Assembly: GCF_045055315.1 (NCBI RefSeq)
Contig: NZ_CP173677.1
Coordinates: forward strand, 186,001-250,000
DNA: 64,000 bases
Reading direction: 5' to 3'
Source of the DNA: Brachymonas wangyanguii
GTDB lineage: Bacteria > Pseudomonadota > Gammaproteobacteria > Burkholderiales > Burkholderiaceae_C
Shown: piece after piece, positions 29,496-36,805 of the stretch
Layout of the letters: every line of letters begins with the position of its first letter
Numbering within the stretch: position 1 is the stretch's first letter
The notes under the pieces: generated by a model
Database searches by the model: none
The model's input: the letters and a program-made list of their open reading frames with translations, nothing else
Told to the model about the DNA's origin: nothing
Translations under genes and position numbers: made by a program

Positions 29496-30635
29496 TCAGG
29501 GTGCCGATAGCGGCTCCGCGCCATCCACCTCGGTCGGCACGCGCTGCGCCAGCGCGCACATCAGCTCGTAGCCCAGCGTACCGGCCGCCGCAGCCACTTC
29601 GTCAATCGGCAATAGCGCGCCGCCGCTGGAACGGCCCCACAGCGTGATTTCCGTGCCCACACGGGTGTCGAAGTCGGCCGGGATCTGCGTCGTCTCCGGT
29701 GTCAGGTCCACCGCCAGCATGTCCATGCTCACGCGCCCCAGCGTGCGGCTGCGGTGGCCGCCCACCAGCACCGGCGTGCCGGTCGGGCAAACGCGCGGGT
29801 AGCCATCGGCATAGCCGCAGGCGACGATGCCGACGCGCAGCGGCCGTTCTGTCGTGAAGGTGCCGCCATAGCCGATCGCATCGCCGGGCTGCAGTTCACG
29901 CACCGCAATCAGCTCGCTGCGCAGGCTCATCGTCGGCTGCAGCTGCCAGTGCGCGATGCCGTGATCGGGAAAATCCGGGCTACTGCCATACAGCGCGATG
30001 CCGGGGCGTACCCAGTCGGTCTGTTCGGCAATCTCCGGGTGGCGCAGCAGGGCGGCGCTGTTGCAGACGCTGCGCTCGCCGGGCAGCTCGTCCGTGGCCT
30101 GCTGGAACGCCTGCCAGGCGGTGGCAGTGCCGGGCACGGCCACATCGGCGGTGGCAAAGTGCGTCATCAGGCCGATATCTTCCACCTGCGGCAGTGCCTG
30201 CAGCCGTGCATAGGCGGCGCGGAAGCGTTCCGGCGCAAAGCCGAGCCGGTGCATGCCGCTATTGAGCTTGAGAAACACCTTGTGCGGCTGCAGCGTCTTG
30301 TGGCCGGCCAGCATGTGGATCTGCTCGTCGCTATGGATCGTGTGCCAGAGCCCGAGGCGCGAGCACAGCTCCAGGTCACGCGGATCAAACACGCCTTCCA
30401 GCAGCAGGATCGGGCCGCGCCAGCCGAGCTGGCGGATGCGCTGCGCCTCGGCCAGGTCCAGCAGCGCAAAGCCGTCGGCACCACGCAAGCCCTCGTAGGC
30501 GCGCTCGATGCCATGGCCATAGGCGTTGGCCTTGACCACCGCCCAGACGCGTGCCTCGCCGGCGGCCTGGCGGCAGCGTTGCAGGTTGTGGCTCAGGGCA
30601 TCGGTATGGATCAGGGCGTGGATCGGGCGTGGCAT
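29496..30635 (-). CDS. alr: Alanine racemase
   Basis: This 379-residue PLP enzyme makes D-alanine for peptidoglycan. VWAVVKANAYGHG holds the PLP lysine K35, LKLNSGMHRLGF the second conserved block, and ACGYADGYPR the catalytic tyrosine of the opposite face. RVSMDMLAVDL and GTEITLWG complete the C-terminal barrel. The open frame continues far upstream, antisense to lplT, but conserved sequence begins at MPRPIHALIHTDALSHNL (start 30635). It is divergent from lplT, an arrangement common in Burkholderiales. Confidence 0.96.
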   Translation of the reverse strand: MPRPIHALIHTDALSHNLQRCRQAAGEARVWAVVKANAYGHGIERAYEGLRGADGFALLDLAEAQRIRQLGWRGPILLLEGVFDPRDLELCSRLGLWHTIHSDEQIHMLAGHKTLQPHKVFLKLNSGMHRLGFAPERFRAAYARLQALPQVEDIGLMTHFATADVAVPGTATAWQAFQQATDELPGERSVCNSAALLRHPEIAEQTDWVRPGIALYGSSPDFPDHGIAHWQLQPTMSLRSELIAVRELQPGDAIGYGGTFTTERPLRVGIVACGYADGYPRVCPTGTPVLVGGHRSRTLGRVSMDMLAVDLTPETTQIPADFDTRVGTEITLWGRSSGGALLPIDEVAAAAGTLGYELMCALAQRVPTEVDGAEPLSAP

Positions 30636-30887
30636 GGCGGACTCGTTCAGAAGCTCCCGATTATGCGCCCGGCAAACAGAATGCGCGGGGATTTTGCCGG
30701 CCGTCATCAAACCGCCAGCCAATTGGCGCATACTACGAGGATGTCCTGCCGCAGCGGCAGGCACCCCATTCTGTGTCCGGTCGCCGTGCCGGATGACGTG
30801 CCGCATACACTCCCGGCACGCCATATCCGTGAAGGTTTTTCGTTTGATTTTTGCCGATCCCTGCATGTGCGCCGGAGCCGCCGACTC

Positions 30888-32168
30888 ATGAAACGCGGCT
30901 TCTACACCATCATGGCCGCGCAGTTTTTCAGCTCGCTGGCCGACAACGCCTTGTTCATTGCCGCCGTCGCGCTGCTGCGTGCCAGCGGCTCGCCCGACTG
31001 GCAAATGGCAGCGCTGGTGCCGATGTTTGCGCTGTTCTACGTGCTGCTGGCACCCTTCGTCGGTGCCTTTGCCGATTCGCAGCCCAAGGGCCGCGTCATG
31101 TTCTACAGCAACGCCTTCAAGGTGGTCGGCTGCCTGGCCATGCTGTTCGGCTCGCACCCGCTGCTGGCCTATGCGCTGGTCGGCCTGGGCGCGGCCGCCT
31201 ATTCGCCGGCCAAGTACGGCATCCTGACCGAGCTGTTGCACCCCTCGCAGCTGGTGCGTGCCAACGGCTGGATCGAGGGCCTGACGATTGCCTCCATCAT
31301 CATGGGCGTGTTGTTCGGCGGCCAGCTCATCGGGCCGCACCTGGCACCGCTGCTGCTGTCGATCAACTTCCCCCTGATCGATACCGGCATCAGCTCGCCG
31401 GAAAAGGCCGCCATCTGCGTGATCATGTTGATCTATGCGCTGGCCTCGCTGATCAATACCTGGATCCCGGAAACCGGCGTCATCATGCGTCCGTTGCCGC
31501 GCAACCTGCTGAGCCTGGTGCCGGATTTCCGCACCTGCAACCGCCGCCTGTGGGACGACAAGCTGGGCCAAATTTCGCTCGCTACCACCACGCTGTTCTG
31601 GGGTGTCAGCGGCAACCTGCGCTACATCGTGTTGGCCTGGGCCGCCGCGGCACTCGGCTACAACGTCACGCAGGCCTCCAGCCTGGTCGGCGTGGTGGCC
31701 GTGGGCACGGCTGTCGGTGCCATCTGGGCCTCGATGCGGGTGCGGCTGGACCAGGCGCCGCGCGTGATGCCGCTGGGCATCGTCATGGGCCTGCTGGTGA
31801 TCATGCTGATCTTCGTGCGTGATGTCTGGGTCGCGGCACCGTTCCTGATCGTGCTCGGCGCCATCGGCGGCTACATGGTGGTGCCCATGAACGCGCTGCT
31901 GCAGCACCGGGGCCACAACCTGATGGGTGCCGGCCGCTCGATTGCCGTGCAGAACTTCAACGAGCAGGCCTGTATCCTCGGCATTGGCCTGTTGTACACC
32001 CTGTCCACCAAGTGGGGCATGACGGCGTTTGGCGCCATCACCGCCTTTGGCCTGCTGGTGGCCTTCAGCATGTGGCTGATCATGCGCTGGCACGCCGCCA
32101 ACCTGCGCCGCTACCCGCGTGAAGTGGAATCGCTGCTGGAACTGGCGCGCAGCGACAAGCTGCATTGA
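30888..32168 (+). CDS. lplT: Lysophospholipid transporter LplT (MFS)
   Basis: This 426-residue MFS protein has about 12 membrane segments and starts KRGFYTIMAAQFFSSLADNALFIAAVALL, the LplT hallmark. FADSQPKGRVMFYSNAFKVVGC lies between helices 2 and 3, and AAYSPAKYGILTELLHPSQLVRANGWIEGLTI follows. LplT flips lysophospholipids from the outer to the inner leaflet of the inner membrane for reacylation. In E. coli it is coupled to aas; no aas is present here. The ATG at 30888 fits the conserved start; the longer frame is antisense to alr. Confidence 0.93.
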   Translation: MKRGFYTIMAAQFFSSLADNALFIAAVALLRASGSPDWQMAALVPMFALFYVLLAPFVGAFADSQPKGRVMFYSNAFKVVGCLAMLFGSHPLLAYALVGLGAAAYSPAKYGILTELLHPSQLVRANGWIEGLTIASIIMGVLFGGQLIGPHLAPLLLSINFPLIDTGISSPEKAAICVIMLIYALASLINTWIPETGVIMRPLPRNLLSLVPDFRTCNRRLWDDKLGQISLATTTLFWGVSGNLRYIVLAWAAAALGYNVTQASSLVGVVAVGTAVGAIWASMRVRLDQAPRVMPLGIVMGLLVIMLIFVRDVWVAAPFLIVLGAIGGYMVVPMNALLQHRGHNLMGAGRSIAVQNFNEQACILGIGLLYTLSTKWGMTAFGAITAFGLLVAFSMWLIMRWHAANLRRYPREVESLLELARSDKLH

Positions 32169-32174
32169 GCCACC

Positions 32175-33092
32175 ATGCCGGCCGCCTCCCGCACCAGTCT
32201 GCTGCCAGCCTGGGCCATCGCCTATAACGCGCTGGTCTGGGGTCTTTCCTGGCTGCCGTTGCAGCATTTGCAGGGGCAGGGCCTGCACCCGCTTTGGTCC
32301 ACCGCGCTGATGTACAGCCTGCCGATGCTGTCGCTGCTGCTGTGGCGGCCGCAGTTGCTGCGCGAATTTGCCGGCCAGCGCGATCTCTGGTGGCTGCTGC
32401 TGGCTTCCGGCCTGACCAATGCCTGCTTCAACTGGGCCGTCGCTACCGGCGACGTGATCCGCGTCGTGCTGCTGTTCTACCTGATGCCGGTCTGGACCGT
32501 GTTCCTGGCCTGGTGGCTGCTGGACGAGCGCCCGACGCGCTCCGCGCTGCTGCGCGTGGTGTTGGCCCTGGCCGGCGTGGTGCTGGTGCTGCAACCCTCT
32601 GGCGGCAACTGGCGCGACTGGCAGCTGCCCTTGCCGCAAGGCCAGGCCGATGTGCTGGCGCTGCTGGGCGGCTTCTTCTTTTCCTGCACCAATGTGCTGC
32701 TCAACCGCAGCAGCCGCCACAGTTCACCGCCGGCGCGCGTGCTGGCCATGTTCAGCGGCGGCGTGCTGCTCGGCAGCCTGACCGCCTGGAGCATGCTGCA
32801 GCTGGGCCGCATGGGCGTGACGCCGATCCCGGCCGTGGAGTGGGTCTGGGTGTTGCAGGTGGTGCTGTTCAGCCTGCTGTTTGTCTCGGGCAATATTGCG
32901 CTGCAGTACGGATCGGCGCGGCTGAGTTCGCACACGCTGTCGCTGATCATGCTGCTGGAAGTGCTGTTTGCCAGCATCTCCTCGGCCTGGCTGGGTTCGG
33001 CGCAGCTCACGCTGCAGGTGCTGGCCGGTGGCGTGCTGGTGATGGCGGCGGCCCTGCTGGCGATTCCGCGTCAGGAATCAGCCGGGCATTGA
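32175..33092 (+). CDS. EamA/DMT-superfamily transporter
   Basis: The 305-residue inner-membrane protein has ten hydrophobic segments and two EamA repeats, the first from WAIAYNALVWGLSWLPL and the second from ALLGGFFFSCTNVLLNR. SLIMLLEVLFASISSAWLG in the last third is typical of the fold. It starts 6 bases after the lplT stop, so the genes are probably co-transcribed. The substrate is unknown. Confidence 0.9.
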   Translation: MPAASRTSLLPAWAIAYNALVWGLSWLPLQHLQGQGLHPLWSTALMYSLPMLSLLLWRPQLLREFAGQRDLWWLLLASGLTNACFNWAVATGDVIRVVLLFYLMPVWTVFLAWWLLDERPTRSALLRVVLALAGVVLVLQPSGGNWRDWQLPLPQGQADVLALLGGFFFSCTNVLLNRSSRHSSPPARVLAMFSGGVLLGSLTAWSMLQLGRMGVTPIPAVEWVWVLQVVLFSLLFVSGNIALQYGSARLSSHTLSLIMLLEVLFASISSAWLGSAQLTLQVLAGGVLVMAAALLAIPRQESAGH

Positions 33093-33102
33093 CACTGCAG
33101 CG

Positions 33103-33267
33103 TCAGAGATCCACTTCGGCCAGCGCCAGGCGCACGGCCACGTCCGGATAGTCGCGTGCGCCTTCGAAATCGATGGCGACCAGGCCGGCGTACATCAGCA
33201 GGGCCATGGTGGCCACGCCCAGATAGCGCAGATAGGGATGGGGAGTGCGGGGCTTGCGGGAGGGCAT
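33103..33267 (-). CDS. Small single-span membrane protein (54 residues)
   Basis: I read this short frame directly on the minus strand: start 33267, stop 33105-33103. An AGGAGA ribosome binding site lies 7 bases before the ATG. The product has a basic N terminus (MPSRKPRTPHPYLRY), one hydrophobic segment (residues ~14-32, LGVATMALLMYAGLVAI), and a short acidic and leucine-rich tail ending EVDL. The N-terminal positive charges predict an N-in orientation. No family recognised. It lies between the convergent DMT transporter end and lrgB end, on the lrgB strand. Confidence 0.6.
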   Translation of the reverse strand: MPSRKPRTPHPYLRYLGVATMALLMYAGLVAIDFEGARDYPDVAVRLALAEVDL

Positions 33268-33378
33268 GGTGTTCTCCTGGGTGGCGGGGGACGATCCATG
33301 ACGTCGTCCATGGCCTGATTGTCCGCGGCAAGCTGCCGCTGGCGTGTCAGACGATGCCGCGTCCTGTGCCCTGCACGC

Positions 33379-34095
33379 CTACTGGAACAGCCGGAACACC
33401 AGCGGTATCAGGAACGATCCCAGAATCGCCTGCATGCCCAGCGCCAGGCCGGCAAAGGCGCCGGCTTCGGCATTGATCTGCAGCGCGCGTGCCGTGCCAA
33501 AGCCATGCGCTTGCGTGCCCAGCGCAAAGCCACGCACCGGCCAGGAATCGATCTTGCACCAGTCAAACAGGTACTTGGCGGTAATCGCGCCGAACAGGCC
33601 GGTATAGAGCACGAAAATCGCCGCCAGCGCCGGCAGGCCGTGGATTGCTTCGGCCACGCCCATCGCCACCGGTGCCGTCATCGCCTTGGGCGACATGGAC
33701 ACGATCAGCTCCCTGGGCAGGCCAAAGGCCCAGCCCAGCAGCACCGCGCTGAGGGCGCTCACGGCACCGCCGATCAGGGCGGCGGTGAGCAGCGCCTTGA
33801 AGTAGCGGCGCACCACCTGTCGTCGTTGCCACAGCGGCCAGGCCAGCGCCACCACCGCCGGGCCCAGCAAGAAGTGGATGAACTGCGCGCCGGAAAAATA
33901 GCGCGGGTAGGGCGTGCCGGTCAGCAGCAGCAGCGCGATCAGCATCGCCACCGAGGTCAGCACCGGGTTGGCCCAGGAGGCATAGCCGGAGCGGGCATAC
34001 AGCAAAAAGCCGAACAGGTAGGCCGCCAGCGTCGCCGTCAGGCCAAACAGCGGCATCTCGGACAGGTAGATCCAGAGCTCGACCACGTCATTCAT
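33379..34095 (-). CDS. lrgB: LrgB/CidB family membrane protein
   Basis: This 238-residue polytopic membrane protein pairs with LrgA. Family features are LLGPAVVALAWPLWQRR, SMSPKAMTAPVAMGVAEAIHGLPALAAIFVLYTG and GFALGTQAHGFGTARAL. LrgAB proteins were described as murein hydrolase regulators; newer work on plant and bacterial homologues points to glycolate or pyruvate transport. A GGGAG site 9 bases before the ATG at 34095 supports that start over the one at 34104. Its start overlaps the lrgA stop by 8 bases, so translation is coupled. Confidence 0.92.
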   Translation of the reverse strand: MNDVVELWIYLSEMPLFGLTATLAAYLFGFLLYARSGYASWANPVLTSVAMLIALLLLTGTPYPRYFSGAQFIHFLLGPAVVALAWPLWQRRQVVRRYFKALLTAALIGGAVSALSAVLLGWAFGLPRELIVSMSPKAMTAPVAMGVAEAIHGLPALAAIFVLYTGLFGAITAKYLFDWCKIDSWPVRGFALGTQAHGFGTARALQINAEAGAFAGLALGMQAILGSFLIPLVFRLFQ

Positions 34096-34459
34096 GGGCG
34101 GCATCTCCCTGGTCGGCGGGGGTGCCGCGCAGCAATGCCCGCAGCACCAGCGCCGTTACCACCAGGCCCAGCAGCGTGGACAGCGACAGCACCAGCAGGA
34201 TGCGGCCGCCGTACTGCTCCAGCAGCGGCAGCTGGGTGATCACGCCAACGCTGATCGGTACGAACAGCAGCGAAAAATGCGACAGCAGGAATTCGGCGCA
34301 GACCTGCACCGGGCGGCGCAGCGGCTCCCACAGCAGGGCTGGCAACAGCAGTACCATGCCGAGCACCGGCGCTGGCAGCGGCAGGCCGAGCAGTCGCACG
34401 ATGCCTTCGCCGGCCAGCTGGAACAGCAGCAGGATGGTGAAACCTTTCAGGCCGTCCAT
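34088..34459 (-). CDS. lrgA: LrgA/CidA family membrane protein
   Basis: The 123-residue protein has four hydrophobic segments and resembles holin-like CidA/LrgA: LFQLAGEGIVRLLGLPLPAPVLGMVLLL, then CAEFLLSHFSLLFVPISVGVITQ. It works with LrgB (overlapping start). It lies only 7 bases from the end of fur on the same strand, so fur-lrgA-lrgB may be one transcript. Confidence 0.92.
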   Translation of the reverse strand: MDGLKGFTILLLFQLAGEGIVRLLGLPLPAPVLGMVLLLPALLWEPLRRPVQVCAEFLLSHFSLLFVPISVGVITQLPLLEQYGGRILLVLSLSTLLGLVVTALVLRALLRGTPADQGDAAHE

Positions 34460-34466
34460 GGGGAAA

Positions 34467-34898
34467 TCAAGGCTTGTCGCGGTTCGGGCAGTCGGTCTTC
34501 TTGCAGTGGGCGTACAGGCTCAGCGCGTGGTCGTGCAGCTCAAAGCCGTGATCGCGCGCGATATTGTGCTGGCGCTTCTCGATCTCGGCATCGAAGAACT
34601 CCTCGACATGGCCGCAATCGAGGCAGACCAGGTGGTCGTGGTGCTCGCCCTGGTCCAGCTCGTACACGGCCTTGCCGTTGTCAAAGCTGTTGCGGCTGAG
34701 CAAGCCGGCCTGTTCGAACTGGGTGAGGACGCGGTACACCGTGGCCAGGCCAATCTCCGAGCCTTCCTGCATCAGGATGCGGAACACGTCTTCCGCGCTC
34801 AGGTGGCGCTGCTCGGAGTTCTGGAAGATTTCCAGGATCTTCAGGCGCGGGCCGGTGGCCTTGAGACCGGTGCTCTTGATTTCCTCGATATTGCTCAT
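34467..34898 (-). CDS. fur: Ferric uptake regulator
   Basis: Fur is the iron-dependent repressor. The 143-residue protein has an N-terminal winged helix (LKATGPRLKILEIFQ..HLSAEDVFRIL, GLATVYRVLTQFEQAGLL), the metal site HHDH (86-89), and the cysteine pairs C92/C95 and C132/C137 for structural zinc. It is divergent from bamE, the classic betaproteobacterial order. The methionine at 34898 is the family start; the longer frame to 34940 overlaps the promoter region. Confidence 0.96.
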   Translation of the reverse strand: MSNIEEIKSTGLKATGPRLKILEIFQNSEQRHLSAEDVFRILMQEGSEIGLATVYRVLTQFEQAGLLSRNSFDNGKAVYELDQGEHHDHLVCLDCGHVEEFFDAEIEKRQHNIARDHGFELHDHALSLYAHCKKTDCPNRDKP

Positions 34899-34965
34899 GG
34901 TGCTGCCGCTACAATGTCCTTTCGACCGAATAGTGTTCACATCATATCTTCAGGAAGGCATCCCG

Positions 34966-35496
34966 ATGCAGGATCATTCCCAAGCTACTACTCCGCGCCG
35001 CAGTATGGCGCGTGCCATGGCCGCCCTGACCGTGGCGGCGGCGCTGCTGGGCAGCGGCTGTGCCCTGTACAAGCCCGAGGTGGCGCAGGGCAACTTCGTC
35101 TCGCGCGAGCAGGCGGCACGTCTGGCGCCGGGCATGACGCGCGAGCAGGTGCGCCAGGTACTCGGCACGCCGCTGCTGCAGGACCTGTTCCGCGCCAATC
35201 GCTGGGACTACGTGTTCACGCTCAAGGAGCGCAAGGATGTGGAGCGCCTCAACTACCGCCTGAGCGTGTTCTTCCAGGATGATGTGCTGGCCTCGGTAGA
35301 GGGCGCCGATACCCTGCCGACCGAGACCGAGTTCGTGCGCGTGCTGGGCCACGACAAGGAATACAAGCCGCGCAACCTGCAGGCCGATCCCGACAAGCTG
35401 CAGAGCTTTGCCGAGAAGAACCGCCCGCGTGAAAGCAGCCTGCCGGAGCAGCCTACGGCTCCTGGTTCCACCAGCTTCCCGCCGCTGCCGCAATAA
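34966..35496 (+). CDS. bamE: Outer membrane assembly lipoprotein BamE (SmpA/OmlA)
   Basis: The 176-residue lipoprotein has a signal peptide with lipobox (GSGC, Cys32). The SmpA/OmlA domain follows: VSREQAARLAPGMTREQVRQVLGTPLLQDLFRANRWDYVF. BamE stabilises the BamA-BamD complex that inserts beta-barrel proteins. It is longer than E. coli BamE (113) because of a C-terminal extension rich in Pro, Ser and Thr after about residue 130. CAGGAAGG precedes the ATG at 34966. It is followed after 27 bases by dapB. Confidence 0.94.
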   Translation: MQDHSQATTPRRSMARAMAALTVAAALLGSGCALYKPEVAQGNFVSREQAARLAPGMTREQVRQVLGTPLLQDLFRANRWDYVFTLKERKDVERLNYRLSVFFQDDVLASVEGADTLPTETEFVRVLGHDKEYKPRNLQADPDKLQSFAEKNRPRESSLPEQPTAPGSTSFPPLPQ

Positions 35497-35523
35497 GATT
35501 TCTCCCTGTTTTCCGGTTTTTTC

Positions 35524-36333
35524 ATGCAACACCATATTGCCATTGCCGGCGCCAGCGGGCGCATGGGCCACATGCTGATCGAGGCCATTCAGGCCGCCGA
35601 CGATTGCACCCTGAGCGGTGCGCTGGATATCGCCGGCGCGGCCGCACTCGGCAGCGATGCGGCGGCCTTTACCGGCAAGCCGGCCGGCGTCGCCATCACG
35701 GCGGACCTGGCCCAGGGCCTGCAGGATGCCCATGCCCTGATCGATTTCACCCGCCCCGAAGGCACCATGGCGCATCTGGCGGCCTGCCGCGCCGCTGGCG
35801 TCAACCTGGTGATCGGCACCACCGGTTTCAGCGACGCGCAGAAGGCGCAGATCGCCGAGGCTGCGCAAGACATCGCCATCGTCATGGCGCCCAACATGAG
35901 CGTGGGCGTGAATGTCACCTTCAAGCTGCTGCAGATGGCGGCCAAGGCCATGGCCACCGGCTACGACATCGAGATCATCGAGGCGCACCATCGCCACAAG
36001 GTAGATGCCCCGAGCGGCACCGCACTGCGCATGGGCGAGGTTATCGCCGAAGCCATCGGCCGCGACCTGAAGGAATGCGCAGTCTACGAGCGCTACGGTC
36101 ATACCGGCGAGCGTGATCCGTCCACCATCGGCTTCTCCACCATCCGTGGCGGTGACATCGTGGGCGACCACACCGTGCTGTTTGCCGGCACCGGCGAGCG
36201 CATCGAGATCACGCACAAGTCCTCCAGCCGCGCCACCTATGCCGAAGGCAGCCTGCGTGCGGCGCGCTTCCTGGCTGGCAAGCGCAGCGGCCTGTTCGAC
36301 ATGTTCGACGTGCTCGGCCTGCCCAAGGACTGA
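35524..36333 (+). CDS. dapB: 4-hydroxy-tetrahydrodipicolinate reductase
   Basis: The 269-residue enzyme of lysine and diaminopimelate synthesis begins IAIAGASGRMGHMLIE (NAD(P)H-binding glycine motif). It has NLVIGTTGF, APNMSVGVNVTFKLL and the catalytic block EIIEAHHRHKVDAPSGTAL, and ends FLAGKRSGLFDMFDVLGL. It follows bamE and likely shares a transcript with it and with the DUF486 gene. DAP feeds both lysine and peptidoglycan. Confidence 0.97.
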   Translation: MQHHIAIAGASGRMGHMLIEAIQAADDCTLSGALDIAGAAALGSDAAAFTGKPAGVAITADLAQGLQDAHALIDFTRPEGTMAHLAACRAAGVNLVIGTTGFSDAQKAQIAEAAQDIAIVMAPNMSVGVNVTFKLLQMAAKAMATGYDIEIIEAHHRHKVDAPSGTALRMGEVIAEAIGRDLKECAVYERYGHTGERDPSTIGFSTIRGGDIVGDHTVLFAGTGERIEITHKSSSRATYAEGSLRAARFLAGKRSGLFDMFDVLGLPKD

Positions 36334-36376
36334 TGCCTGCGGGCGTGATCCGTTCCGGCTTGCGCCCATTCGCCCC

Positions 36377-36736
36377 ATGGAGCTGTTTGCCCAGCGCCCG
36401 GCGCTGACCTTCATTCTGCTGCTGGTGTGCAGCAATGTGTTCATGACCTTTGCGTGGTACGCCCACCTGAAGGAGTTGGCGGCGCGTCCCTGGTATATCG
36501 CGGCGGTCGTCAGCTGGGGCATTGCCCTGTTCGAATACCTGCTGCAGGTGCCGGCCAACCGCGCCGGCTACACCGTGTTCAGCCTGGGCCAGCTCAAGGT
36601 GATGCAGGAAGTCATCACGCTGGCGATTTTCGTGCCCTTCGCCGTGTTCTACATGAAGGAGCCGCTCAAGCTCGATTACCTCTGGGCCGGACTGTGCCTG
36701 GTGGGTGCGGTATATTTCATGTTTCGCAGCAACTGA
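36377..36736 (+). CDS. DUF486 / DMT-type small membrane protein
   Basis: The 119-residue protein has four hydrophobic segments and matches the DUF486 (DMTSP) family: ILLLVCSNVFMTFAWYAHLKEL, AAVVSWGIALFEYLLQVPANRAGY, FSLGQLKVMQEVITLAIFVPFAVFYMKEPLKLDYLWA and LCLVGAVYFMF. The ATG at 36377 marks the conserved start; the frame is open earlier but overlaps dapB. Function unknown, presumed small-molecule transport. Confidence 0.9.
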   Translation: MELFAQRPALTFILLLVCSNVFMTFAWYAHLKELAARPWYIAAVVSWGIALFEYLLQVPANRAGYTVFSLGQLKVMQEVITLAIFVPFAVFYMKEPLKLDYLWAGLCLVGAVYFMFRSN

Positions 36737-36805
36737 CCCTGTCAGGCTGCTGTTTCCCGATTTTTCGCCTGCCAACCGCCAACCGCCAGCCGGCGAGGCC
36801 ATTCC

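Noticed and set aside
30636..32720. Upstream extension of alr across lplT on the minus strand
   Set aside because: Alr homology begins exactly at 30635; the extension is antisense to lplT and low-complexity.
33071..33331. 86-residue minus-strand open frame overlapping the small membrane protein
   Set aside because: Its composition is Arg/Gly/Pro-rich without features, while the alternative frame in the same place has a strong ribosome binding site and a membrane segment.
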